A stretch of 64,000 nt of DNA, from positions 318,001 to 382,000 of the forward strand of contig JAPWHR010000004.1 of assembly GCA_027214345.1 (NCBI GenBank), given 5' to 3'. Below the pieces are notes generated by a model, which saw only the letters and a list, made by a program, of their open reading frames with translations, made no database searches and was not told where the DNA came from. Of this stretch, positions 49,733-58,666 are shown one piece after another. The position numbers and the translations under genes are program-made. This DNA is from Comamonadaceae bacterium G21597-S1 (GTDB lineage: Bacteria > Pseudomonadota > Gammaproteobacteria > Burkholderiales > Burkholderiaceae_C). Within the stretch, counting starts at the first letter, position 1. Every line of letters starts with the position of its first letter.

Positions 49733-52231
49733 ATGATGTTCAATGCTGCTCATATCGGAATCGCGAAACGAGCCTTCTGGCGGCTCCTGATCGTATGGGG
49801 CCTGCAAATCACGATGGCGAGTGGTGTGTTTGCCGCCGAGGTGATTGGCTTGAATGCCCGGCCAGCAAACGCTACCTGTGTGGCGCCGGCCCGCCCGCCG
49901 CAATCAACACCCGTGGCGCTGAACCTGATAAACAGGCCGGGGTTCTTGCCGACCGCTTTGGTGCAATCGCCACAGACCGCGTCCATCTTTTACATGCTGG
50001 ATCGATATGGTCGAATCTTCCGTTACCAACGAAATGGCGTGCAAGTGCAGCGACTCAATCAGTTTGCGGATACGAAAGACAGATCAGTCACCGCGTTCAA
50101 CGGCACGCCTTATGGTGAGCTGGGTTTGTTGGGCATGGCTTTGCACCCGGGTTTTGCTCAGAATGGCAAGGTGTATCTTTACTACAGCGCGCTAGGCACT
50201 ACGGGGACACCTGTGGAAGCGCGTCTTTCCAGATTCTTCAGTCGCGACGGAGGTGTGACTCTGGACATGGCGTCCGAGGAGGTGCTGATCCGGATGCCGA
50301 GGACGACGCAATACCATTGGGGCGGCACATTAGGTTTTGGTGCGGATGGTTACCTTTACGCGGCATTTGGTGATGGCGGAACACCGTCGGCAAATGCCCA
50401 GGATCTGTCAAACCTGTTTGGAAAGATGATCCGAATCGGAGTCGATGCACCGTCTGGATACACGATCCCTGCCGATAACCCATTCCGGCTGGTGGCAGGT
50501 GCGAGACCTGAGATTTATGCCTATGGGTTTCGGAACCCTTGGAAGTGGTCTTTCGATGCGGCTACAGGTGATCTCTGGGAAGGTGATGTAGGCGCCAACA
50601 ATTGGGAAGAAATCAATCTGGTCCACAAAGGAGGCAATTACGGGTGGCCTGTGCGTGAAGGCGCCCATTGCACCGGGCAACTGCCGTGTACGAGCAATGG
50701 ATTGATTGACCCGATTTTTGAGTATGCGCATGAGGCCGGCGAGGCAGGTGCAGCAATCATTGGTGGATATATCTATCGAGGCACGCAGTTGCCTGCGTTG
50801 CAGGGTGTCTATATTTTTGCGGACACACGGGGTATGGTCTATGCGCTGCGCTATGACAGTGCAGGCAAGCCAATGGCTGAATTGATTGCTGAAGGTACAT
50901 CGCAGGTCAGCACTTTTGGGCAAGATGCAGCAGGGGAACTCGTGGTGGCGATCGGCGGAAATGTTTTGGCGCTGTCGCCGCCGACCGATGGCGGGGTCAT
51001 CAGCACTTTCCCCGAGCGTTTGTCGCAGACGGGTTGCATGAGTCCATCAGACCCTTCGAAGCCGATACCGGCGTTGATCCCATATGACGTCAATTCCCCG
51101 CTGTGGTCGGATGGTGCTACCAAAGATCGGTGGTTCACGATACCTGACGGTTCCACGATCCGGCGCCTGAGCGATGGCGATTTCGAGCTGCCAATTGGCT
51201 CCGTCACAGTCAAGACATTCAAGGTGCAGGGTAAGCTGGTAGAGACACGGTTGTTTGTTCGGCACGACGATGGTGAATGGGCTGGCTACAGCTACGAATG
51301 GAACGACGCCCAGACAGATGCATTCCTTTTGCCGGCAGGAAAGCAAAAAATGGTGGGAGGCCAACGTTGGACATTCCCTAGCCGGAGTCAATGCTTGTCC
51401 TGCCACACAGAGGTGGCTGGCCGGACATTGGGTCTGGAGACCGCTCAGCTGAATCGTGATTTGCTCTACCCGGCTACGAATCGTGTGGCGAATCAGATGG
51501 CTACTCTCAGCGGCATTGGCATGTTCGAATTTCCGTTGAATGTGCCGGCAGCTACATTGGATCGGCTTGCCGAACCATCCAATGTTCATCTGGGGTTGGA
51601 TGTACGTGCGAGGTCTTATCTGCACGCCAATTGCTCTATGTGCCACCGCCCCAATGGACCCGGCCAGGGGCCGGAGGACTTCCGGTACTCGTTGCCGACA
51701 ACCAGCGTAGGCGCGACACCCAACATAGGCGCTGTCAACGTAGTTCCGACCCAGAGCACTTTCGGAATTCCCGACGCGCGCCTCATCGCTCCGGGCAAGC
51801 CCGAGAAATCAATTGTTCATCATCGAATGCAGATATTGGATCTGGGTCGCATGCCCCCTTTGGGAACGGCTGCTATTGATACCTCCGGTCTGGCGCTGAT
51901 CGGCCAATGGATTCAATCCGGGCTAGGCATGGGCTCGGCAGATACCGATGGCGATGGTTTCGCCGACAATGTCGACAACTGCAAGAACACTAGCAATCCG
52001 AACCAATTGAACAGCGATGGTGATGCCTATGGCAATCTGTGTGATGCAGATTTCAACAACGATGGTTATGTCAACAGTCTCGATTTGGGCATGTTGCGCA
52101 ATGCAATGGGTAGTGCCAGGGGGCAACCAGCATTCAACGCCAACGTCGATATGAACGGTGATGGGCTAGTTAATGCGCTGGATCTGGGTCTGTTTCGTGC
52201 ACGCTTTGGTAAACCCGTTGGTGATCAATAG
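49733..52231 (+). CDS. Secreted PQQ-dependent sugar dehydrogenase-like/diheme cytochrome with type 3 repeat and dockerin
   Basis: About 832 residues. A signal peptide precedes a six-bladed propeller of the glucose/sorbosone dehydrogenase type (GELGLLGMALHPGF, YHWGGTLGFGADGYLY, EIYAYGFRNPWKWSFD). A second part has two c-type heme sites, CLSCH at about 554 and CSMCH at about 634. The tail holds a thrombospondin type 3-like repeat (DTDGDGFADNVDNC) and two dockerin repeats with perfect calcium loops (DFNNDGYVNSLD and DMNGDGLVNALD). It probably oxidises a sugar or alcohol outside the cytoplasm, passing electrons to its hemes, and docks to a cohesin. Alternative starts at 49676 and 49736. Confidence 0.88.
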   Translation: MMFNAAHIGIAKRAFWRLLIVWGLQITMASGVFAAEVIGLNARPANATCVAPARPPQSTPVALNLINRPGFLPTALVQSPQTASIFYMLDRYGRIFRYQRNGVQVQRLNQFADTKDRSVTAFNGTPYGELGLLGMALHPGFAQNGKVYLYYSALGTTGTPVEARLSRFFSRDGGVTLDMASEEVLIRMPRTTQYHWGGTLGFGADGYLYAAFGDGGTPSANAQDLSNLFGKMIRIGVDAPSGYTIPADNPFRLVAGARPEIYAYGFRNPWKWSFDAATGDLWEGDVGANNWEEINLVHKGGNYGWPVREGAHCTGQLPCTSNGLIDPIFEYAHEAGEAGAAIIGGYIYRGTQLPALQGVYIFADTRGMVYALRYDSAGKPMAELIAEGTSQVSTFGQDAAGELVVAIGGNVLALSPPTDGGVISTFPERLSQTGCMSPSDPSKPIPALIPYDVNSPLWSDGATKDRWFTIPDGSTIRRLSDGDFELPIGSVTVKTFKVQGKLVETRLFVRHDDGEWAGYSYEWNDAQTDAFLLPAGKQKMVGGQRWTFPSRSQCLSCHTEVAGRTLGLETAQLNRDLLYPATNRVANQMATLSGIGMFEFPLNVPAATLDRLAEPSNVHLGLDVRARSYLHANCSMCHRPNGPGQGPEDFRYSLPTTSVGATPNIGAVNVVPTQSTFGIPDARLIAPGKPEKSIVHHRMQILDLGRMPPLGTAAIDTSGLALIGQWIQSGLGMGSADTDGDGFADNVDNCKNTSNPNQLNSDGDAYGNLCDADFNNDGYVNSLDLGMLRNAMGSARGQPAFNANVDMNGDGLVNALDLGLFRARFGKPVGDQ

Positions 52232-52266
52232 ACATCTTTCAAATATGGAAACTGGGAGTAGTCAAT

Positions 52267-52833
52267 ATGAATTCAATGACCAAATTTGGCCGTGTGGCGA
52301 TGGCGTCTGCTTTGTGGCTGGCCACAATTGGGTTGCCTGCCCACGCCGCTTCGGTAGAACTGGTGGGGCCGGCAACATCAACAGTCAAGGTTGGCGACAC
52401 GTTCATGGTGTCGGTCAAAGGCTTTGACTTCGCCGGCCTCGATGGTGGTGGTGCCGACCTCAGTTTTGCCTCGGGGCTGGTGGAATTGCTGAGCGTCGCG
52501 GTAGACCCTGCCTGGGACTTTTTCAGTGCACCAGGCGACATCGACAACACGGCAGGCACTCTGACAGGGCTTAGCTTCAATGTCTGGGGACCTAAGTCAG
52601 GTAATTTCGACATTGCTTCTTTGACATTTCGCGCCAAGGCCGCCGGCATCGCCGATATTGACCTTTTGCCTAGTGTCATCTGGCCGTTCGGTCTGGGCGG
52701 GGACATTGTGGATGTGGGCTTGGTCGGAACGCAGGTACAGATTGCCAGTAGCGTTCCCGAACCTGCTGTTTGGGCTATGTTGCTGGCAGGTGTCGCGGTC
52801 ATTGGCGTGCGAAGGGCCGGGAAACGCACCTAA
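52267..52833 (+). CDS. PEP-CTERM protein with cohesin-like domain
   Basis: 188 residues. A signal peptide ends near AHA-ASV. Residues 28-155 read like a cohesin fold: STVKVGDTFMVSV, ADLSFASGLVELLSV, then GNFDIASLTFRAKAAGIADI. The C-terminus has VPEP, a hydrophobic helix and RRAGKR, the exosortase signal. It follows the dockerin-bearing dehydrogenase gene after 35 bases with a GGGAG site, so the two are probably one transcript. The pairing suggests that this protein anchors the dehydrogenase at the surface through calcium-dependent cohesin-dockerin binding. The cohesin call rests on motif order and needs a profile search. Confidence 0.83.
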   Translation: MNSMTKFGRVAMASALWLATIGLPAHAASVELVGPATSTVKVGDTFMVSVKGFDFAGLDGGGADLSFASGLVELLSVAVDPAWDFFSAPGDIDNTAGTLTGLSFNVWGPKSGNFDIASLTFRAKAAGIADIDLLPSVIWPFGLGGDIVDVGLVGTQVQIASSVPEPAVWAMLLAGVAVIGVRRAGKRT

Positions 52834-52889
52834 ATCGAAGCGCTTTCCAGTGGGCGGCCACTCGCCAACAAGATCTGTGTCCCAGTGAT

Positions 52890-52920
52890 CCGCGATTTGT
52901 TGCGCGCTCAGGAATCGCGG
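52890..52920. terminator. Inverted repeat between convergent genes, possible bidirectional terminator
   Basis: CCGCGATT at 52890-52897 pairs exactly with AATCGCGG at 52913-52920, leaving a 15-base loop. It lies where the PEP-CTERM cohesin gene and a minus-strand glycosyltransferase gene converge, and overlaps the last codons of the latter. No T-run follows on either side, so factor-independent termination is unsure. Confidence 0.4.
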
Positions 52921-54077
52921 CTTGGGGGCGTGAATCGCTTCAATAGCTGTTCGTACTGGTCTAGTACGGCGGGCCAAGTGAATAAGTCATTGAATCTTTC
53001 TGTTCCATGTTTCCGAAGTTGCAGCATTTGACCCTTGTCTGCCAGTATTTCATCCATTCTTTGAGCGAAGTTTTGAGCATTCGAGAAGTACACAGCGCCA
53101 TCAGACGCCACCCATCGATTGAACCGGTTGTCATGTGCGATAACAGCGTTGCCGGCACCCAAAGCCTCTACTAGAGACGGGTTCGTTCCGCCCACTTGGT
53201 GCCCATGTATATAGGCAACGCAATGGAAACGCAGCGCCTGCACCACATTCTTGTCATAGATCGCTCCTACAAAGAGGACTTCGGAGCTGGCCGCTGCCTT
53301 GACGGCACGATGGTAGGCGTTCGTATCCTCATAGTTGCCCAACACCACGAGCTGCACTCCCCGTGGCCTGGCAGAGAAACCCTGCACTATTTCCAGAAGT
53401 GAGTTCTCCGGTTCTGCGCGGGCGATTACTGTCATGAACGTGCCAGGCGACAGGCCCAAAGCATGTAATGACTCGACATCGGCATGATCCAGTGCGTCCG
53501 CGCCATACGGAATCATCGTGATCTTGTCGCCTTTGACGCGCGTTTCAAGATGCTTCTTGATCTGCGGGTGATCGGCGACCAAGTGATTGCCAAGCCAGCA
53601 TCCAGCCCAGTCGTTCAGCCAGAACCAGGTCTTCGCAACAGGCCCCCACTTGGCCCTTGACCACTCTATGCCGTCCATATTGATCAGGTTGGGGATACGT
53701 TTGATACGCAGGAGTGCGCAGAAAACCGCGGTGTTGTACCCAAGGACCAAACACAGATCCCGGTGTTTCGCCGCATGCGTCGTGGCGCGCCAGTCGAAAA
53801 CGATCGTGCCTTTGGGGCCTTGTTGGGCAACCGGGATATGTATTCGCTCCACACCTTGCCATGTGTCACCAAATAAAGGGCCAGTACCTTCTTCCTGGCA
53901 GTACACAATGACACGCCAACCATGGGCTGCCAGATGAAGCGAAAGATATTCGGCGAATGTTTCAAAACCGCCATGCGCTGCGGGAACGCCCCGAGTGCCG
54001 AGGATGCGGAGGGTTCTCACACCTTGGGGAACTTTCTGCATGGTTGGAGGTTGTAGTCCAGCTTGATGAGCAGTCAT
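52908..54077 (-). CDS. Glycosyltransferase with DUF1972 N-terminal domain (rhamnosyltransferase-like)
   Basis: 389 residues. The start RILGTRGVPAAHGGFETFAEYL is the hallmark of the DUF1972 family, a GT4-type group that includes rhamnosyltransferases. ALRFHCVAYIHGHQVGGTNPSLVEAL in the C-terminal half is the donor-binding region. With the rfbBDAC operon nearby, a rhamnose donor is reasonable but not proven. It overlaps the next upstream gene by 4 bases and is the last gene of the coupled glycosyltransferase series. Confidence 0.88.
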   Translation of the reverse strand: MTAHQAGLQPPTMQKVPQGVRTLRILGTRGVPAAHGGFETFAEYLSLHLAAHGWRVIVYCQEEGTGPLFGDTWQGVERIHIPVAQQGPKGTIVFDWRATTHAAKHRDLCLVLGYNTAVFCALLRIKRIPNLINMDGIEWSRAKWGPVAKTWFWLNDWAGCWLGNHLVADHPQIKKHLETRVKGDKITMIPYGADALDHADVESLHALGLSPGTFMTVIARAEPENSLLEIVQGFSARPRGVQLVVLGNYEDTNAYHRAVKAAASSEVLFVGAIYDKNVVQALRFHCVAYIHGHQVGGTNPSLVEALGAGNAVIAHDNRFNRWVASDGAVYFSNAQNFAQRMDEILADKGQMLQLRKHGTERFNDLFTWPAVLDQYEQLLKRFTPPSRDS

Positions 54078-55303
54078 GAGGCAATCATTGCCCGGATCTC
54101 ATCGCGTAATGCCTCGATTCGATCAATGGAGAATGTCGCACGGGCAGCAGTTCGGTCGACCGGGTGCATGTTTGGATTGCTTAGCGCCTGTACGATCTCC
54201 CTGGCAAAAGACGAAGCGTCATCGACGATGATGAGTTGGTCTTTAACGATATCTGGCAACCCACTTGCACCTTGTTTGGTACTGACGATAGGCGCGTCAG
54301 TCATCAGCATGTCCAGGATCTTTACCATCACTCCGCTGCCCGTTCGCACGGGATTTACCAGCACGCGCGCTGAGTCCAGCACAGATCCAGCATCTGGCAC
54401 GTTTTCCAGTAAGTCGGCGCAACGGGACTTTGCGACGATCTGGCGAATGTGATCTGTAGGGTGAGATCCCACGATCGTTATGCGTGTTTCGGGTCTGATC
54501 ATCAATAAGATCGGCGCAACTTCAGTAAGCAAGAACTCAACTCCCCGGACGTTGTTCGGGGTTGACAGATTGCCAAGAAAGACGATGTCTCTGAGTGGTG
54601 ACGTTGAGTCACTGAATGGATTTCCTGAAATTGCGCGTTCTGGCAATGGTGGCAAACAACTGATACGTTCTATGCCCAAAGTTCGCCAGAAAAGCATGTC
54701 ATCGGTAGAGATGTCATAGACATGCCTGGCATTCCTCATCAGCCGCGTTTCGTAACCCTTCAGACCAATGCAGGCCAACGACCACGAGATCCGTTTTGAC
54801 AGCGCTCGGGCGGCCTTTGCCTGACGCGCCATGTAAAGATGTTCGATGTTGTGAGAACGATAAAAATAAGGCACACCAACAGCATAGGCGACGCGCTCGC
54901 CTGCCAGGCCGGGGTATGGCCCTTCAATCCATATTGCATCGGGATCGAAGGCGCGCACAGCCTTCATCAATGCAGGCATCTGCGTTGATGTCAGCCTCCT
55001 CGCCAACACATGCGACGGCCAAAGTGGCAACATGGCAATCCTCTTGAGTGGCTCAAGTCCGCCTTGATGCAAAGGAAAAATGTGCAAATCCTCAACGATG
55101 GAGCAAATGACCGACAAGTCCTCAGTTGATGGCGGGATGCTGTCGGAGTTCTGCCAACAGACGAGTTGCAATTTGGAGCCAAGGGCTTTGAGCGCGACAA
55201 GGCGACGCCATATGTCCGCTCTGCCACCGCGATGTGCGGGAAACGGAACGTCAAATGCGAATACGGTCAGCTTCAGTGGATTGTCAATGGAACTGGAAGT
55301 CAA
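54074..55303 (-). CDS. Glycosyltransferase, GT-B fold (family 4-like)
   Basis: About 409 residues from a TTG at 55303, which overlaps the stop of the GT2 gene as TTGA. An ATG further upstream would lie far inside that gene. The N-terminus has FAFDVPFPAHRGGRADIWRR, as in family 4 enzymes that start with an acceptor loop. The C-terminal part has ARVLVNPVRTGSGVMVKILDML and DAPIVSTKQGASGL, typical donor-binding elements. The donor sugar is unknown. The TTG start and tight overlap suggest translational coupling. Confidence 0.82.
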   Translation of the reverse strand: MTSSSIDNPLKLTVFAFDVPFPAHRGGRADIWRRLVALKALGSKLQLVCWQNSDSIPPSTEDLSVICSIVEDLHIFPLHQGGLEPLKRIAMLPLWPSHVLARRLTSTQMPALMKAVRAFDPDAIWIEGPYPGLAGERVAYAVGVPYFYRSHNIEHLYMARQAKAARALSKRISWSLACIGLKGYETRLMRNARHVYDISTDDMLFWRTLGIERISCLPPLPERAISGNPFSDSTSPLRDIVFLGNLSTPNNVRGVEFLLTEVAPILLMIRPETRITIVGSHPTDHIRQIVAKSRCADLLENVPDAGSVLDSARVLVNPVRTGSGVMVKILDMLMTDAPIVSTKQGASGLPDIVKDQLIIVDDASSFAREIVQALSNPNMHPVDRTAARATFSIDRIEALRDEIRAMIAS

Positions 55304-56298
55304 CGCGGGCCGCCTCCGGAGAATGCCGCGACAAGGCCACGCCCTACAGCAATAGCCTTGTCGGGCTTGCCCTTCAATGCGAATTTCGCGCCTTCCCATG
55401 CAAGGGACAGGATGACGACGGGTGTCAACAACGCGTAGTGGCGCATCGTGAACATCAGCTTCGCACGGTACAAATAGAACAGCGACACGGTAGAACCTCC
55501 TGACGGTGATGTGCCGATGGAAGCGCCATGCTTATGGAAGACAAATGAGCGTGGTGCGTATCCAAGCGAAAAATCCGCCTTGCGCCCTCGCAATGCCCAA
55601 TCCTGCTCTTCGGAATACAGGAAATACGTTTCATCCATCAAGCCGACCGTATCGATGAATCGCTTCGTGACCAGCATCGACGCACCGATAACGTATGCAG
55701 TGGCTCGCTCAACGTCGTGGGGTTGCAACGGGATGGATTCAATACTCGAGAACGCCCCGATGGCTCTGGATCGGCCGCGCCAGGGCTGATAGGATGCCCC
55801 CCCGAATGCCTGCACCTTCGTGCGTTGATCAAAATAGATCAATGACGATCCGCAGATGCCAATATTGGGATCATCATGGACACGCGCGACGAGTTCGGTC
55901 AATGCATTCTCATCGACCACGGTGTCATTGTTGAGAATCCATACGAGATCCATATCTTGTCTCGCCATCGCATACCGCACTCCAACATTCATGCCGCCGG
56001 CATAGCCCAAGTTTCCGCCCGTATGAATCAAAGTCACCTTTGCGCAGTGGCCCTTGAGCTTCGCACTATCGTGCGCCGATGGCACATCAAGCTCCCGGAA
56101 AAACGGGATGGCTCCAGATGTGGGTTGTTGCATGGCCCACTCTCGGATGGCATGCAATGATGCCTCTTGTGACGCGTTGTCACAGATCACCAGCTCCGTA
56201 TTGGAATGGGTCAAACGAAGCAGGGAGTCGACACAAGCGCAAGTGTCGGCGGCACCGTTCCAGTTCAGGACAATTACATACACCTTGGGCATGTTCAT
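55300..56298 (-). CDS. Family 2 glycosyltransferase
   Basis: 332 residues with a GT-A fold. VYVIVLNWNGAADTCACVDSL is the opening, GGNLGYAGGMNVGVRYA and WILNNDTVVDENAL give the DXD-like metal and nucleotide site, and MDETYFLYSEEQDWALRGR is the acceptor/base region seen in rhamnosyltransferase-like enzymes. A weak C-terminal hydrophobic helix may attach it to the membrane. It overlaps genes on both sides by 4 bases. A rhamnose or related donor is likely but not shown. Confidence 0.9.
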   Translation of the reverse strand: MNMPKVYVIVLNWNGAADTCACVDSLLRLTHSNTELVICDNASQEASLHAIREWAMQQPTSGAIPFFRELDVPSAHDSAKLKGHCAKVTLIHTGGNLGYAGGMNVGVRYAMARQDMDLVWILNNDTVVDENALTELVARVHDDPNIGICGSSLIYFDQRTKVQAFGGASYQPWRGRSRAIGAFSSIESIPLQPHDVERATAYVIGASMLVTKRFIDTVGLMDETYFLYSEEQDWALRGRKADFSLGYAPRSFVFHKHGASIGTSPSGGSTVSLFYLYRAKLMFTMRHYALLTPVVILSLAWEGAKFALKGKPDKAIAVGRGLVAAFSGGGPR

Positions 56299-57464
56299 GC
56301 ATGCACCGTTACGGAGTCAAAGACCGCCACCACACCACGACGATATGCGGTCAGTGAAAACATGTCGATCTGACGTTGCCTGCCAGCCATACCCATTCGC
56401 CGGCGAAGCTCAGGCGAACGCAAGAGCTTGCTGAGCGCCTCGGCCAAAGCGGTCGGGGAGTTGGGCGCCACCAACAGTCCGGTAGATTCGTGGGCGACTA
56501 TTTCGCGGAGGCCACCATGTGCGGCCGCCACCACGGGCAGGCCTGCCGCCATGGCCTCAATCGCGACACGTCCAAATGGTTCTGGCTCTTTGGAGGGTAC
56601 AACCGCCAGGTCGGCCTTGGCATAGTAGTCGCCGATCTCCCTTGTGAACTCGACGATGTGTGCGCATCCTCGCAACGGAGATGCGTCTATACGTTCCCGC
56701 AGTTGAGTCATCCATTCTGGTTGGCCTGGTGGTGGTCCGCCAACAAAGGTCACAGAGAACTTGGACTCGCCCGCAGCAAAGACAGCTTCCAGTGCATCCA
56801 GCAACAGATCTTGTCCCTTCCATGCGTTGACACGGCCAACCATCAAAATATTAGGAGTGGCGACGACTTCTGGACCGCTCGCGTCCGCCTGCGTTTCCTT
56901 GTCTTGGTTCCCGACGTTTCCGGGTGAATCAACGCCGTTCCACACGACCTGATGAAAAGTCGGAACCGGATTCCCTGCGCTGATCCATTCCGCTGTTTCA
57001 TGGGAGTTGCAAATGACTTTGGTTGACAAATGCTTCACGGCAGCCTGGAATAACCTGGATACCAGCGGAGGCTTCCTTATGATTTCGCGAATGTGCCAAA
57101 TGTGCGGCTTTCCATGAAGCTTCGCCCACAATGCACCTGCAAAGACGGCTACCGTGTTGGAGTAGACGACGTCGATGTTGCGGCCTGAAACGACGCGACT
57201 GATGCCACGCAAAGCACTTATCAGTTCTAATGGCAGGCCTGCAAGCCCGAGTATCGAGAATTGCTTGCGGCTGATCTTGATGACGCCAGTGATATGCACC
57301 TCAACGCCACCGTTCTCGAGTTCTGCGCGTAATGGACCATCGTTTGGCAAGCAAACAACAAACTCGGTGTCATGCCGATCGGTGCCCACCATCAAATCGA
57401 GAAGGGATCGATCCGACCCATATAACTCAGCCGACTGGTGGACTACTAATACACGTTGCGTCAC
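56295..57464 (-). CDS. Glycosyltransferase family 4
   Basis: 389 residues. The N-terminal VLVVHQSAELYGSDRSLLDLM and IDVVYSNTVAVFAGA show the first Rossmann half. EPEPFGRVAIEAMAAGLPVVAAAHGG is the E-x7-E donor site of family 4. It begins 11 bases after the GH99-like gene's stop and overlaps the GT2 gene by 4 bases, so it is part of one transcript. The sugar is unknown. Confidence 0.92.
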   Translation of the reverse strand: MTQRVLVVHQSAELYGSDRSLLDLMVGTDRHDTEFVVCLPNDGPLRAELENGGVEVHITGVIKISRKQFSILGLAGLPLELISALRGISRVVSGRNIDVVYSNTVAVFAGALWAKLHGKPHIWHIREIIRKPPLVSRLFQAAVKHLSTKVICNSHETAEWISAGNPVPTFHQVVWNGVDSPGNVGNQDKETQADASGPEVVATPNILMVGRVNAWKGQDLLLDALEAVFAAGESKFSVTFVGGPPPGQPEWMTQLRERIDASPLRGCAHIVEFTREIGDYYAKADLAVVPSKEPEPFGRVAIEAMAAGLPVVAAAHGGLREIVAHESTGLLVAPNSPTALAEALSKLLRSPELRRRMGMAGRQRQIDMFSLTAYRRGVVAVFDSVTVHA

Positions 57465-57475
57465 CTGGATATGCC

Positions 57476-58588
57476 CTATTTGGATATGTTACGAGCGGGG
57501 GCATTACCAGACGAGTCGGAAAAAACCTCCTTGACGGTGTCCAGCATCACCGTGCCGTTCTTGCGAGTAGGTTCAATGAAGGACCCTTCGCCAAATTCGT
57601 TCCAACAACAAATAACACCAAATCCACGGGTCAGAGGCGAAAACTCTCGGATCGCCTTGCGACCAGCCAACAAGTGGGTCTTGAACTCCTCTGGAGTGGA
57701 CATGGAGTTGTCGTGTAATGGATCCTTGCTGCCGCCCCACGGTCGCCTATCCCAGCCGGAGGACATTGGAACAAAATATGGAAGTTTTGCATCCGCGAGC
57801 ATCCACTGCCAGTGATCACGGTATCCTTGATCCAGTTCCAGATAGGAATGACTTTGCTTGTGGCCACCGGCGTAGGCAAATCTGCCTGGCCCATGGTAGT
57901 TGTACGCACTGAACGCGTCGTACCCTGTTGCCACACCTTTCGAATGTTGAACGGCAATGGGACTGTTTGCGCCGGCGCCGCCTACAAAAAAGATCCCAGG
58001 TAGCCCATCTTTCTTGGCAATGCTTTGTGCGACTGCTAGCAAAGTCGCCGAGGTGGACCCGAAAGCTTTGGCCCGCTGCTCCAGTTGGCTTGTGGAGAAA
58101 ATGAAAACGACAGGCTTTTCGTCGATAGTCAAGTATTCCTTGGTTCGAAAATAGTACAACCAGAATCGCACCATCTTCTCAAACTCTTCCTGTGTTCTCG
58201 GGATCGCCGTATGGTTGGCCCACATAATGCTGAGTCGGATCTTCTTTCGGCTAGGCGCCTTGAAATAGGTATCTATTGTGTGAGACTTCAATACTCCCAG
58301 TTGTGGGTGCCAGTACCAGTCGAGTATGAGAAAGTCGATTCCCGCGCTCGACATCCATGAAAGCTGTTGCTCGATTACATCAATATTGCCATCATCATAA
58401 TGGCCCAGCAGGGGTTCTCGGTCAGGGTAGTCTTTCAAAGCGGCCCACGGTTCTGGTGAAACGTTGCTAATGACGCTATTTTTCCAGCCTGGGTAATAGA
58501 AAACTCCAATCTGACTTTCGCCGCCGGCGGCCAATCGGTTCAGCAGAATATAGGTCAGAAAAAGAAAGAAAACAGATCGCATCAACAT
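57476..58588 (-). CDS. GH99/WbsX-like protein with N-terminal signal or anchor
   Basis: 370 residues. A hydrophobic N-terminus (FFLFLTYILLNRLAAGG) directs it out of the cytoplasm. The rest resembles the WbsX/glycoside hydrolase family 99-like barrel: IGVFYYPGW, then SSAGIDFLILDWYW, RLSIMWANH, and a late CCWNEFGEGSFIEPT, whose glutamates could be catalytic. Family 99 enzymes cleave mannan-like chains, while WbsX proteins in O-antigen loci have an unclear role. An outward-facing member in an exopolysaccharide locus could trim or release the polymer. Confidence 0.75.
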   Translation of the reverse strand: MLMRSVFFLFLTYILLNRLAAGGESQIGVFYYPGWKNSVISNVSPEPWAALKDYPDREPLLGHYDDGNIDVIEQQLSWMSSAGIDFLILDWYWHPQLGVLKSHTIDTYFKAPSRKKIRLSIMWANHTAIPRTQEEFEKMVRFWLYYFRTKEYLTIDEKPVVFIFSTSQLEQRAKAFGSTSATLLAVAQSIAKKDGLPGIFFVGGAGANSPIAVQHSKGVATGYDAFSAYNYHGPGRFAYAGGHKQSHSYLELDQGYRDHWQWMLADAKLPYFVPMSSGWDRRPWGGSKDPLHDNSMSTPEEFKTHLLAGRKAIREFSPLTRGFGVICCWNEFGEGSFIEPTRKNGTVMLDTVKEVFSDSSGNAPARNISK

Positions 58589-58666
58589 AAGAAATGCTGA
58601 AATTCATTTGGCATGAGAAATGTGTGGCGCAGGCGTTGGCGAAGAAGTTTTGCTAGAAAAGTCAGA

